Assembly: GCA_947647645.1 (NCBI GenBank)
Contig: CANSLE010000020.1
Coordinates: 1-16,539, forward strand
DNA length: 16,539 nucleotides
Direction of reading: 5' to 3'
Source: an uncultured Microbacterium sp.
GTDB taxonomy: Bacteria; Actinomycetota; Actinomycetes; Actinomycetales; Microbacteriaceae
Within the stretch, counting starts at the first letter, position 1, and each line of letters begins with the position of its first letter. The translations under genes and the position numbers were made by a program. The notes under the pieces are model-generated. The model was not told the origin of the DNA and ran no database searches. It saw only the letters and a list, made by a program, of their open reading frames with translations. Shown here piece after piece: positions 1 to 6,928 of the stretch.

Positions 1-819
1 CTCACCGACGGGGCCAACCAGGCCGCTTCCGGCGCCGCGACGCTGTCCTCGGGCGCCGGCCAGGTCGCGGGCGGCGCGGCTCAGCTGCGCGACGGCCTCG
101 GCAAGGGTCTGCAGGCGATCCCCGATACCGACGCCGCGACCCGCGACGCCCAGGCGAAGATCATCTCCGACCCGGTGGCCGTCGACTCGAGCGCGCAGAC
201 GTCGGCGGGCGAGTACGGCGCGGGTCTCGCCCCGTTCTTCGCGGCACTGGCGGGGTGGATCGGCATCTACGCGCTCTTTCTCATCGTCAAGCCGATCTCG
301 CGGCGTGCGGTGACCGCGCTGCGCTCCCCCGTCCGGGTGACGATCGCGGGCTGGCTGACGCCGGCGCTGCTGGGCAGCGTCGGGATGGTCGCGCTGTTCG
401 GCGTGCTGTCGTTCGCTCTCGGCTTCCGGTTCGCGAACTCGCTCGGCACCCTCGGCATCCTGATGCTCGCCTCCTTCACCTATGCGGCGATCATCCTCGC
501 GCTGAACGTGTGGCTGGGCTCCGTCGGCCAGTTCGTGGGCCTCGTGATGATGGTGCTCCAGCTCGTGACGGCCGGGGGGACGTTCCCGTGGCAGACGCTG
601 CCCACCCCGCTGACGTGGCTGCATCACATCCTGCCGATGGGGTACGTCGTCGATGCGATGCGCCAGCTGATGTACGGCGGGGACCTCTCCCGGGTGAGCA
701 CCGACATCGGCGTGCTGCTGCTGTGGCTCGGCGGCGCGCTCGCACTGGCGGCGGTGGGCGTGACGCGCATGACGCACCGCCGCACGCTCCGCGACCTGCA
801 GCCGAGCCTCATCGGGTAG
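1..819 (+). CDS. YhgE/Pip domain-containing membrane protein, C-terminal part (partial at left edge)
   Basis: An open frame runs from the first base to a TAG at 817-819, giving 272 residues; the N-terminus is outside the window. The first 40 residues are Ala/Gly/Ser-rich with regularly spaced Leu-x-x-Gly steps (TDGANQAASG, LSSGAGQVAGGAAQL), the long extracytoplasmic repeat seen in YhgE/Pip proteins. From about residue 78 there are six hydrophobic segments, including GIYALFLIV, LLGSVGMVALFGVL and FVGLVMMVLQLV, followed by the conserved FPWQTLPTPL-x-x-LHHILPMGYVVDAMRQL block typical of the family C-terminus, which is related to ABC-2 transporter permeases. Family members include Lactococcus phage infection protein Pip, Bacillus YhgE and the ESX-associated EsaA; the cellular role is mostly unknown. 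The protein ends in a basic tail. Family assignment is firm; function and substrate are not known. Confidence 0.88.
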   Translation, partial: LTDGANQAASGAATLSSGAGQVAGGAAQLRDGLGKGLQAIPDTDAATRDAQAKIISDPVAVDSSAQTSAGEYGAGLAPFFAALAGWIGIYALFLIVKPISRRAVTALRSPVRVTIAGWLTPALLGSVGMVALFGVLSFALGFRFANSLGTLGILMLASFTYAAIILALNVWLGSVGQFVGLVMMVLQLVTAGGTFPWQTLPTPLTWLHHILPMGYVVDAMRQLMYGGDLSRVSTDIGVLLLWLGGALALAAVGVTRMTHRRTLRDLQPSLIG

Positions 820-865
820 CCCGCCCGTGTCCTGTCAACCCCTTCGCCGCCCCCTCTCCGTCGCC

Positions 866-871
866 TACGAT
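866..871 (+). promoter_or_regulatory. Probable -10 box of the SRPBCC/oxidoreductase operon
   Basis: TACGAT matches the actinobacterial TANNNT -10 hexamer and lies 24 nt before the ATG at 896, in the 76-bp gap after the YhgE-like gene. A transcript starting about 7 nt downstream would have a short leader containing the GGAGGAG ribosome binding site at 884-890. No convincing -35 box is seen. Confidence 0.45.
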
Positions 872-895
872 CGGGAGGGACCCGGAGGAGACCCC

Positions 896-1474
896 ATGGC
901 GACCGCCAGCGTCCGACTGTTCGACTGCACTCCCGACGACGTCTTCGCCGTCCTGGGCGACGGGTGGCTCTACCCCGCCTGGGTGGTGGGCGCCTCACGC
1001 ATGCGTGCGGTCGACCCCGACTGGCCAGCCGAGGGCGCCCGGATCCACCATTCACTCGGCGCGTGGCCGGTGCTCATCGACGACGACACCCAGATGGTGG
1101 AGTGGACACCCCCGCACCGCATCCGGCTGCGGGCGAAGGCAGGGCCGTTGGGTCGCGCCGTCGTCGTGATCGAGGTGAGGCCGCGCGGTGACGGCTGCGT
1201 CGTGCGTCTGGCGGAGGAGCCGGTCGGCGGCGCCGGGCGGGTCCCGCGATTCCTCTGGGCACCGCTGCTGCATCTGCGCAACGAAGAGACCATCCAACGC
1301 CTGCGCTTTCTCGCCGAGGGACGACATCGTGACCGCGACGCCCGCGAGAACGGCGAGGGGGCGGACGCACGCCCCACGGTGCCCACGCCACCGGAGGGCA
1401 ACGCCGACGCCGACGCGACCGCGGATGCCGCCGAGGCGACCGACGCCGACGACGCCGCGGCGGGGCGGGCATGA
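896..1474 (+). CDS. SRPBCC family protein (START/Bet v1-like fold)
   Basis: 192 residues. The ATG at 896 is chosen over an in-frame GTG/TTG-region start further upstream because GGAGGAG (884-890) sits 5 nt before it and the protein then begins directly with the domain (MATASVRLFDCTPDDVF). The pattern is that of a polyketide-cyclase/dehydrase-like SRPBCC domain: an opening beta strand followed by a helix (DDVFAVLGDGWLYPAWVVG), central strands with WTPPHRIRLRAKAG, and a C-terminal helix (PRFLWAPLLHLRNEETIQRLRFLAEG, about residues 117-142). These folds form a hydrophobic cavity that binds lipids or other apolar ligands. After residue 145 there is a low-complexity tail rich in Ala, Asp and Glu. 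The stop overlaps the next gene's start by 4 nt (ATGA), so the two are co-translated and may handle the same hydrophobic compound; that link is an inference. Confidence 0.85.
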   Translation: MATASVRLFDCTPDDVFAVLGDGWLYPAWVVGASRMRAVDPDWPAEGARIHHSLGAWPVLIDDDTQMVEWTPPHRIRLRAKAGPLGRAVVVIEVRPRGDGCVVRLAEEPVGGAGRVPRFLWAPLLHLRNEETIQRLRFLAEGRHRDRDARENGEGADARPTVPTPPEGNADADATADAAEATDADDAAAGRA

Positions 1475-2916
1475 CCGACGTCGAGGTGGTGGGCTCGGGG
1501 CCGAACGCTCTCGCCGCCGCCGTGACCCTCGCTCGCGCCGGTCTGTCCGTGCGCGTCTTCGAGCGCATGTCGCACCTGGGCGGCGGGGCCCGTACGGCGG
1601 AGACCGTGGCTCCGGGGTTCCGCCACGACACGTGCTCGGCGGTGCATCCGCTCGCCGTGGCATCCCCGTTCTTCCGCGCGTTCGGGCTCGCGCGTCGCGT
1701 CGCGTTCGTGACGCCGGAGATCTCCTTCGCACATCCGCTCAGCGCGGCGGACGGCGGATCGGGCATCGCCTACCGGGACCTCGACCGCACGGTCGATGCC
1801 CTCGGCGCCGACGGGCCCGCCTACCGCCGTCTGATCGCCCCGCTCGCCGCCCACGCCCGGGAGGTGGCCCGCTTCACCGGCTCGCCGCTGCTGCGCGTGC
1901 CGCCGCACCCGATGGTCACGGCGCGATTCGGTCTCCGCGCGCTCGCGCAGGGGACCTCCGCCTGGAATGCCGGCTTCTCCGGCACGGTGGCGCCGTCGAT
2001 GATCACCGGCGTCGCCGCCCATGCGATCGCGCCCCAGCCGAGCGTTGTCGCCGCGGCGGCCGGACTCGCACTGCAGACGCACGCGCACGCGGGCGGATGG
2101 CCGATCCCCCTCGGGGGATCGCAGGCGATCTCCGATGCCCTCGCCGACGACCTGCGGGCTCACGGCGGCGAGATCATCCTCGACCACGACGTGGCCTCCC
2201 TCGACGAGCTGACCGCCCGCGCGGTCGTGCTCGACGTCACGCCGCGCGCACTCGTCCGCCTCGCCGGCGAGCGGATGCCGACCCGGTACCGGCGCCAGCT
2301 CGAACGCTTCCGTTACGGCAGCGGCTCCGCCAAAGTACAGTTCGCCCTCTCCGGGCCCGTCCCCTGGACGGACGAGCGCATCGCCGGCGCCGGGACGGTG
2401 CACATCGGCGGCACGCGTGCACAGATCGCCGCGGGCGAGCGCGAGGTCCTGGCGGGGCGTCACGCGGCATCCCCCTACGTGTTGGTGTCGCAGCCGTCGG
2501 CCTTCGACCCCTCGCGCGCCCCCGCCGGGCAGCACGCGCTGTGGGCGTACACGCACGTGCCGACCGGGTCGACCGTGGACCAGACCGCCGCCGTGACGCG
2601 CGCGATCGAAGAGGTGGCACCGGGCTTTCGCGACCTGATCCTCGCCTCGCAGAGCACGACCGCCGCCGAGCTCGCCGCCGCCAACCCCAACTACATCGGC
2701 GGCGACATCGGCGCAGGGGCCGCGACCCTCCGACAGTTGCTCGCCCGCCCCGTCCTCGGCGCCGAGCCGTGGCGCACCCCGATGGGGGGCGTATACCTCT
2801 GCGGCGCCTCGACCAGCCCGGGGCCCGGCGTGCACGGGCAGTCGGGATGGTTCGCGGCGCGCAGCGTCCTGCGCCACGAGTTCGGGATGGCGCGCACCCC
2901 CGCCCTCGCGCCTTAG
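1471..2916 (+). CDS. Phytoene desaturase-like NAD(P)/FAD-dependent oxidoreductase
   Basis: 481 residues, start ATG overlapping the upstream stop by 4 nt. The N-terminus has a Rossmann FAD-binding motif (VVGSGPNALAAAVTLARAG, Gly8 and Gly10, with the ribose-binding Glu31) followed by the LGGGART motif typical of amine-oxidase/phytoene-desaturase flavoproteins. The C-terminus carries the second FAD-contacting block, GGVYLCGASTSPGPGVHGQSGW, about residues 436-457. The overall pattern (COG1233) fits the branch containing retinol saturase and PYROXD2-like proteins better than true carotenoid desaturases, and no crtB, crtE or other carotenoid gene is nearby. The substrate is unknown; a hydrophobic alkene or lipid is a reasonable guess given the coupled SRPBCC gene. 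Its TAG overlaps the stop of the convergent acetyltransferase gene, leaving no room for a terminator between them. Confidence 0.88.
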   Translation: MTDVEVVGSGPNALAAAVTLARAGLSVRVFERMSHLGGGARTAETVAPGFRHDTCSAVHPLAVASPFFRAFGLARRVAFVTPEISFAHPLSAADGGSGIAYRDLDRTVDALGADGPAYRRLIAPLAAHAREVARFTGSPLLRVPPHPMVTARFGLRALAQGTSAWNAGFSGTVAPSMITGVAAHAIAPQPSVVAAAAGLALQTHAHAGGWPIPLGGSQAISDALADDLRAHGGEIILDHDVASLDELTARAVVLDVTPRALVRLAGERMPTRYRRQLERFRYGSGSAKVQFALSGPVPWTDERIAGAGTVHIGGTRAQIAAGEREVLAGRHAASPYVLVSQPSAFDPSRAPAGQHALWAYTHVPTGSTVDQTAAVTRAIEEVAPGFRDLILASQSTTAAELAAANPNYIGGDIGAGAATLRQLLARPVLGAEPWRTPMGGVYLCGASTSPGPGVHGQSGWFAARSVLRHEFGMARTPALAP

Positions 2917-3491
2917 GGGCGCGGGCTGCCCGCCGAGCTGGCCATCACCTTCTCGAAGCGGAAGCCGCGGTCCTCACCGGGGAAGCGGTCTGCCTCGGGG
3001 TGCTCACCATCGGCGTCAGGCGGTTCCGGGTGAGGGTGACCCTCGTGGTAGAACTCGACGGCGCGGAACCCGCAGACGTTGATGTAGAAATGGATGTTGC
3101 GCAGCTCGAACATCGGCGTGAACGTCTCCCACACCTCCGTGTCCGGATAGCGCGCTTCGATCGCCTCCCACGCCAGACGCCCCAGCCCGCCCCCTTCGCG
3201 ACCGACGTCGATGAAGAAGAGCTCCAGGCTGTTCCGGCGTGTCTCGCGATCGATGAGGACGACGGCGCCGCCCACGCGCTGCCCGTCCGCGACGACGTGG
3301 AGCACCTCGGCGGCGGGGTCCTCGAACGACGTCTCGAGCTCTCTGTCGCTGGGGATCGGCGCTGTGAGCGGGTGTCCCGTCTCCTTCTCGACGGCGGGCG
3401 CGAATGCGGCCTGAATCCTCCGGGTCACGTCCGCGAGCTCCTCTCGCTGCACGGGCTCCAGCGAGATGACCGTCATGGCTGCCGTCGGCAC
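2913..3491 (-). CDS. GNAT family N-acetyltransferase
   Basis: 192 residues from the GTG at 3489-3491. This start is preferred because AGGAAGGA lies 8 nt before it on the minus strand; the in-frame ATG at 3474-3476 is 15 nt further in and poorly spaced from any ribosome binding site. The GNAT core is visible: a beta4 strand with RRNSLELFFIDVGREG, the acetyl-CoA pyrophosphate-binding loop GREGGGLGRLAWEAIE (Q/R-x-x-G-x-G/A pattern), then MFELRNIHFYINVCGFRAVEFYHEG, the usual beta5-alpha4 region where N and the Y-x-x-x-GF element contact CoA. The acceptor substrate is not predictable. The C-terminal tail is rich in Glu, Asp and Pro. It lies 147 bp downstream of mnhG on the same strand and no promoter is seen in the gap, so it might be read through from the antiporter operon. 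Its 3' end overlaps the convergent oxidoreductase by 4 nt. Confidence 0.88.
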   Translation of the reverse strand: MPTAAMTVISLEPVQREELADVTRRIQAAFAPAVEKETGHPLTAPIPSDRELETSFEDPAAEVLHVVADGQRVGGAVVLIDRETRRNSLELFFIDVGREGGGLGRLAWEAIEARYPDTEVWETFTPMFELRNIHFYINVCGFRAVEFYHEGHPHPEPPDADGEHPEADRFPGEDRGFRFEKVMASSAGSPRP

Positions 3492-3560
3492 GGGGGGTGT
3501 CCTTCCTCGAGCGCACCACCCTGCTGGCGGCGCATGCCCCAGTCCACCATCTCCGCACGC

Positions 3561-3604
3561 CGGGCGCATCGCCCGATCGACGGGTCGTCTCCGCCGATCG
3601 GCGG
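3561..3604. repeat. Two inverted repeats between mnhG and the acetyltransferase gene
   Basis: CGGGCG-CAT-CGCCCG (3561-3575) is a perfect 6-bp stem with a 3-nt loop, and CCGCCGATCGGCGG (3591-3604) is a perfect 14-bp palindrome. They sit 35-78 bp past the mnhG stop in the direction of transcription. They could weaken transcription at the end of the antiporter operon or be a protein-binding site; there is no T-tract, so a classical terminator is not supported. The rest of the 147-bp gap shows nothing recognisable. Confidence 0.4.
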
Positions 3605-3638
3605 GAAGCGGCCACCGCGCCGACGGGGATGCCGCGCT

Positions 3639-3995
3639 TCAGCCGCCCGCGGCCGGCGGCGTGCGATGAGCCTCGTCGAGCTCGTCGACGTACAGGGAGC
3701 GCTCGTCGATCGTGCCGTTCCGATATGCCTGTCGGCCCACCATGTGCGCCGACAGCGGCGCCGTCGCGAGCTGCACCGTGACCACAGGGACGAGGAAGGC
3801 GACGACCGGCCAGCTGCGCAACGACAGAGCTATGGCCAGGCAGATGAGGATGAGCCCGAGCACCTGGGGCTTCGTCGCGGCGTGCAGGCGGGTGGGCACG
3901 TCGTGGAAGCGCAGCAGGCCGATGGCCGCCGTGATGCAGAGCAGGCCGCCGATGAGCACCAGGACGAGGGCGGCGATGTCGAGGATCTCGTTCAT
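3639..3995 (-). CDS. mnhG: Na+/H+ antiporter subunit G (MnhG/MrpG)
   Basis: 118 residues. It has three hydrophobic helices: residues about 4-24 (ILDIAALVLVLIGGLLCITAA), about 42-58 and about 62-80. The family signature GLLRFHDVPTRLHAATKPQVLG follows the first helix, and the second and third (LILICLAIAL, WPVVAFLVPVVTVQLATAPLSAHM) match the MnhG/PhaG family, whose members are usually 100-125 residues. MnhG is a small subunit of the Mrp cation:proton antiporter and is needed for assembly and activity. After helix 3 comes a hydrophilic tail (YRNGTIDERSLYVDELDEAH). Its ATG overlaps the mnhF stop by 4 nt, so it is the last coupled gene of the operon. Confidence 0.95.
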   Translation of the reverse strand: MNEILDIAALVLVLIGGLLCITAAIGLLRFHDVPTRLHAATKPQVLGLILICLAIALSLRSWPVVAFLVPVVTVQLATAPLSAHMVGRQAYRNGTIDERSLYVDELDEAHRTPPAAGG

Positions 3996-4261
3996 CGATC
4001 GGTGTTGTTCCTTCGTGCGACGAAGCGGGCCACCGCGATCGAGCCGAACACGCCGACGGCCGCGATGATGAGCAGCGCCGGCAGCGATCGGGTGTGGTGG
4101 TTGATGACCATGTCCGCGCCCAGGGCGCACATGACCAGCGTGAGCAGCACGTCCGAGGCGACCGCGCGGTCGAGGATCGACGGGCCCACGATGACCCGCC
4201 AGAGGGTGAGCAGGCCCGCGATCGCGAACACGACGTAGATGACGACGATGAGGACGTTCAC
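3992..4261 (-). CDS. mnhF: Na+/H+ antiporter subunit F (MnhF/MrpF)
   Basis: 89 residues, GTG start that overlaps the mnhE stop by 4 nt (GTGA). Three transmembrane helices are seen: about 3-22 (VLIVVIYVVFAIAGLLTLWR), 36-52 and 58-80 (SLPALLIIAAVGVFGSIAVARFVARR). The VGPSILDRAVASDVL segment between helices 1 and 2 is the hallmark of the MnhF/PhaF family and contains the conserved Asp of the DR motif. MrpF lies in the membrane next to MrpA/MrpE/MrpG in the known complex structures and is required for antiport. The length is normal for the family (about 85-95). Confidence 0.95.
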   Translation of the reverse strand: MNVLIVVIYVVFAIAGLLTLWRVIVGPSILDRAVASDVLLTLVMCALGADMVINHHTRSLPALLIIAAVGVFGSIAVARFVARRNNTDR

Positions 4262-4842
4262 AGTGCCGCACCCCCTTCGCGCGGCGTCTGAGCCCCCGCC
4301 GCGCGGATCGCCTCGAGCTGGGCGCGCGAGCCCACGGCCCGCACGATCCGAGACTCCCAGCCCTGCACCGCGCGTCGCTGCTTCTCCACGTCACGGTCCG
4401 ACGAGATGCCGATGACGTGAAGGTACAGGATGCGGCGGTCACGGTCGACGTCGACGATCAGCGAACCCGGGATGAGCGACGCGGTCACGCCCACGTGGGC
4501 CATGATCAGGTCGTCGTCGGTGCGCAGGGGGACGGCGATCACCGCGGCACCGGGGTATCGGCGAGGATCGAGGGTCTGCCAGGCGACGAGCAGCGAGCCC
4601 CGGATGAGGGCGAGGAAGAACATCACCACGAAGACGACGCCGTACCAGAGGTTCACCCGCCCAGAGAGCTCCACCGGCGGCAGCCGGAAGACAAGCGTCA
4701 CCGCGACGGCGACGATCAGCCCCGTGACCGCGGCGAGCACGGTGAACTGTCCCCACAGCAGCATCCACAGGGCGACGAGCCACACGAAGAACGGCAGTTG
4801 GCGCCAGATCGCGGACGCGACCGAGGTGGAGGTCGGGCTCAT
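4258..4842 (-). CDS. mnhE: Na+/H+ antiporter subunit E (MnhE/MrpE)
   Basis: 194 residues. Two closely spaced hydrophobic helices lie at about 16-32 and 33-52 and another at about 65-90 (LWYGVVFVVMFFLALIRGSLLVAWQ). The cytosolic part has the family blocks PGAAVIAVPLRTDDDLIMAHVGVTASLIPGSLIVDVD and ILYLHVIGI (about residues 98-146), which define the MnhE/PhaE family. It ends with a basic and charged tail (DVEKQRRAVQGWESRIVRAVGS...). The ATG overlaps the mnhD stop by 4 nt. MrpE supports assembly of the full antiporter. Length is slightly above the usual 160-ish residues because of the tail. Confidence 0.95.
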   Translation of the reverse strand: MSPTSTSVASAIWRQLPFFVWLVALWMLLWGQFTVLAAVTGLIVAVAVTLVFRLPPVELSGRVNLWYGVVFVVMFFLALIRGSLLVAWQTLDPRRYPGAAVIAVPLRTDDDLIMAHVGVTASLIPGSLIVDVDRDRRILYLHVIGISSDRDVEKQRRAVQGWESRIVRAVGSRAQLEAIRAAGAQTPREGGAAL

Positions 4843-6404
4843 GATCCGCCCCCCTCGTCGAGCTGGACGAGCGTCACGGGAGTCAGCAGCGCATCGCCGA
4901 TGCTGGCGCACAGCGTGTACAACGGACCCGCGAAGACCGTCAGCGCCACCGTGACAGCGACCATCCCTGCCGTGGTCGCGGTCATGATGCGCGGGATCAC
5001 CCGACGCGCACCCTCGTCGTCGGCTGCCGGGGCGTCGCCGAGATAGGAGATGCGGTCGACGACACCGGTCTCCTCGGTGTGGTCCTCGTCCTCGCGCCAG
5101 AAGGCGAGGTTCCACGCACGCATCAGTGTGTAGAGCGTGAGCAGCGAGGTCACGATGCCGCCGATGATGAGGATGTACATGAGCGGCGTACCCACCTCGG
5201 CGGCGGCGTCGAAGAGCGCGAGCTTGCCGATGAACCCGGAGAACGGCGGCAGGCCGCCGAGGTTGATGGCCGGGATGAAGAAGAGCACGGCGATCACGGG
5301 GGCCGCGCGCATGAGCCCCTTGACCCGGAGGATCGACGTCGATCCGGCACGACGCTCGATGAGGCCGACGGCGAGGAACAGCGTGGTCTGCACGATGATG
5401 TGGTGCACCATGTAGTAGATCGTCGCGCCGATGGCGAGCGGCGTCGCGATCGCGAGGCCGAAGACGAGATAGCCCACATGGCTGACGAGCGTGAACGACA
5501 GGATGCGCTTGAGTTCGGCTTGTGCCAGCGCGCCGAGCACGCCCACGATCATCGTGGCGAGGGCGACGATCAGCAGCAGGGTGTTGACGTCGTTGTCGCG
5601 GAAGATCTGCGTCTCGGTGCGGATCATCGCGTAGACGCCCACCTTGGTCAGCAAGCCCGCGAAGACGGCGGTCACCGGCGCGGGCGCGGTCGGGTACGAA
5701 TCCGGCAGCCAGAAGGACAGCGGGAACACCGCCGCCTTGATGCTGAACGCGAGCAGGAGCATGAGATGCAGCACGAGCTGGGTCGAGTCCGGCAGCTCGG
5801 TCATGCGCTCGGCGAGCTGGGCGATGTTGACCGTGCCGAGTGCGCCATAGATCGCCGCGATCGCGGCGAGGAACAGGATCGACGACACCAACGACACCAC
5901 GATGTACACGACGCCGGCGCGGATACGCGACTCCGTCGATCCGAGCGTGATGAGAACGTAGGAGGCGACCAGCAGGATCTCGAAGCCGACGTAGAGGTTG
6001 AACAGGTCGCCCGCGATGAACGCGTTGAAAATGCCGGCCGACAGGATCAGGTACGACGGGTGGAAGATCGTGACCGGCGTGTCGTCGTCGCCGTCGGCGG
6101 CCCCCTGCCCGACGGAGAAGAGCAGGACGGCGAGGAGCACGACGCTCGAGATGACCACCAGCAATGCCGCGAGCCGATCGACGTACAGCACGATGCCGAA
6201 GGGGATCGGCCATCCGCCCACCGAGACCGCGATGGCCTTGCCCGAGGAGTCGACCACGTAGAGCAGCACGGCGGCGATGGCGAGCACCAGCGTGAGGGTG
6301 ACGACGGAGACGCCGACCTGCACGCGGCGCTGACGACCGAAGATCAAGGCGATGCCGGCTCCGAGCAGCGGGAGGGCGACGAGGAGGGGGACAAGGGCGT
6401 TCAC
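4839..6404 (-). CDS. mnhD: Na+/H+ antiporter subunit D (MnhD/MrpD), proton-pumping-type membrane subunit
   Basis: 521 residues, GTG start overlapping the mnhC stop by 4 nt. A polytopic protein homologous to the NuoM/NuoN subunits of complex I. The key residues are present: Glu142 in VGFEILLVASY (TM5 glutamate), Lys223 in LAFSIKAAVFPLSFWLPDSYPTAPAPV (TM7 lysine, with the conserved motif after it) and Lys254 in FAGLLTKVGVYAM (TM8). In complex I and Mrp these form the proton channel, so the subunit should be active. The C-terminal part has AILFFIP-like helix INLGGLPPFSGFIGKLALF, the usual broken-helix region, then a cytosolic loop rich in Asp and Glu (EDEDHTEETGVVDRISY) before the last helix. 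Confidence 0.96.
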   Translation of the reverse strand: MNALVPLLVALPLLGAGIALIFGRQRRVQVGVSVVTLTLVLAIAAVLLYVVDSSGKAIAVSVGGWPIPFGIVLYVDRLAALLVVISSVVLLAVLLFSVGQGAADGDDDTPVTIFHPSYLILSAGIFNAFIAGDLFNLYVGFEILLVASYVLITLGSTESRIRAGVVYIVVSLVSSILFLAAIAAIYGALGTVNIAQLAERMTELPDSTQLVLHLMLLLAFSIKAAVFPLSFWLPDSYPTAPAPVTAVFAGLLTKVGVYAMIRTETQIFRDNDVNTLLLIVALATMIVGVLGALAQAELKRILSFTLVSHVGYLVFGLAIATPLAIGATIYYMVHHIIVQTTLFLAVGLIERRAGSTSILRVKGLMRAAPVIAVLFFIPAINLGGLPPFSGFIGKLALFDAAAEVGTPLMYILIIGGIVTSLLTLYTLMRAWNLAFWREDEDHTEETGVVDRISYLGDAPAADDEGARRVIPRIMTATTAGMVAVTVALTVFAGPLYTLCASIGDALLTPVTLVQLDEGGGS

Positions 6405-6928
6405 CGCGCATCACCGCCCGGACGGTCCACGGGGGCATCGTCGCGGATGCCGTCGAGGTCGCGGTGGTGCAGCACGGTGATGGGCGCGGTCTCGGTGCCG
6501 ATGAAGTCTGTCGTGACCTCCTCGTCCTCGTCCTCGATCGAGGTCTCGTCGTCCATCTCGTCCTCTTCGACCGTCCCGCGGTCGCGGAGCGCGACGTCCT
6601 CCTCGTCGTCCACGACGGTGTCGGCCTGCCCGAGCTGCCACGAACGGTAGATGAGGGCGAGGAGGAATGCCGACACGGCGAATGTGATGACGATGGCCGT
6701 CAGGGTGAGCGCCTGCGGGAGCGGGTCGCTCATCTCGTCGACCTCGCCGGCGCCGAAGAACGCGGCGATCCCCGGCTGGCCCATCACGATGAGGAGGAAC
6801 AGGTTCGTCGCGTTGCCGAGGAGCAGGAACCCGATGAGGACACGGGTGAGGCTGCGCTCGAGCATCGCGTAGACGCCGCAGGCGAAGAGCGCGGCCATGA
6901 TCACGACGAGCACGGCGGAGACGGTCAC
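6401..6928 (-). CDS. mnhC: Na+/H+ antiporter subunit C (MnhC/MrpC) with acidic C-terminal extension
   Basis: 175 residues from the GTG at 6926-6928, which overlaps the mnhA stop by 4 nt. Three helices at about 3-20, 27-50 and 71-95 match MnhC, a homologue of NuoK: GVYAMLERSLTRVLIGFLLLGNATNLFLL and DPLPQALTLTAIVITFAVSAFLLALIYR are the family signatures. The family is usually about 110-130 residues; here about 75 more follow the last helix. Residues 107-138 are strikingly acidic (DDEEDVALRDRG, then EEDEMDDE, then EDEDEE), predicted to be disordered and cytosolic, and the end is hydrophilic (HHRDLDGIRDDAPVDRPGGDAR). The tail is read in the same frame without frameshift and its end forms the coupling overlap with mnhD, so it is genuinely translated. 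Its role is unknown. Confidence 0.95.
   Translation of the reverse strand: MTVSAVLVVIMAALFACGVYAMLERSLTRVLIGFLLLGNATNLFLLIVMGQPGIAAFFGAGEVDEMSDPLPQALTLTAIVITFAVSAFLLALIYRSWQLGQADTVVDDEEDVALRDRGTVEEDEMDDETSIEDEDEEVTTDFIGTETAPITVLHHRDLDGIRDDAPVDRPGGDAR

Noticed and set aside
827..895. N-terminal extension of the SRPBCC protein from a start at 827
   Set aside because: It would run through the -10 box and the GGAGGAG ribosome binding site; the ATG at 896 fits both.
3492..3569. Longer N-terminus of the acetyltransferase from ATG 3569
   Set aside because: The added residues are Pro/Gly/Ala-rich with no family resemblance and the AGGAAGGA ribosome binding site lies inside; GTG 3491 is better.
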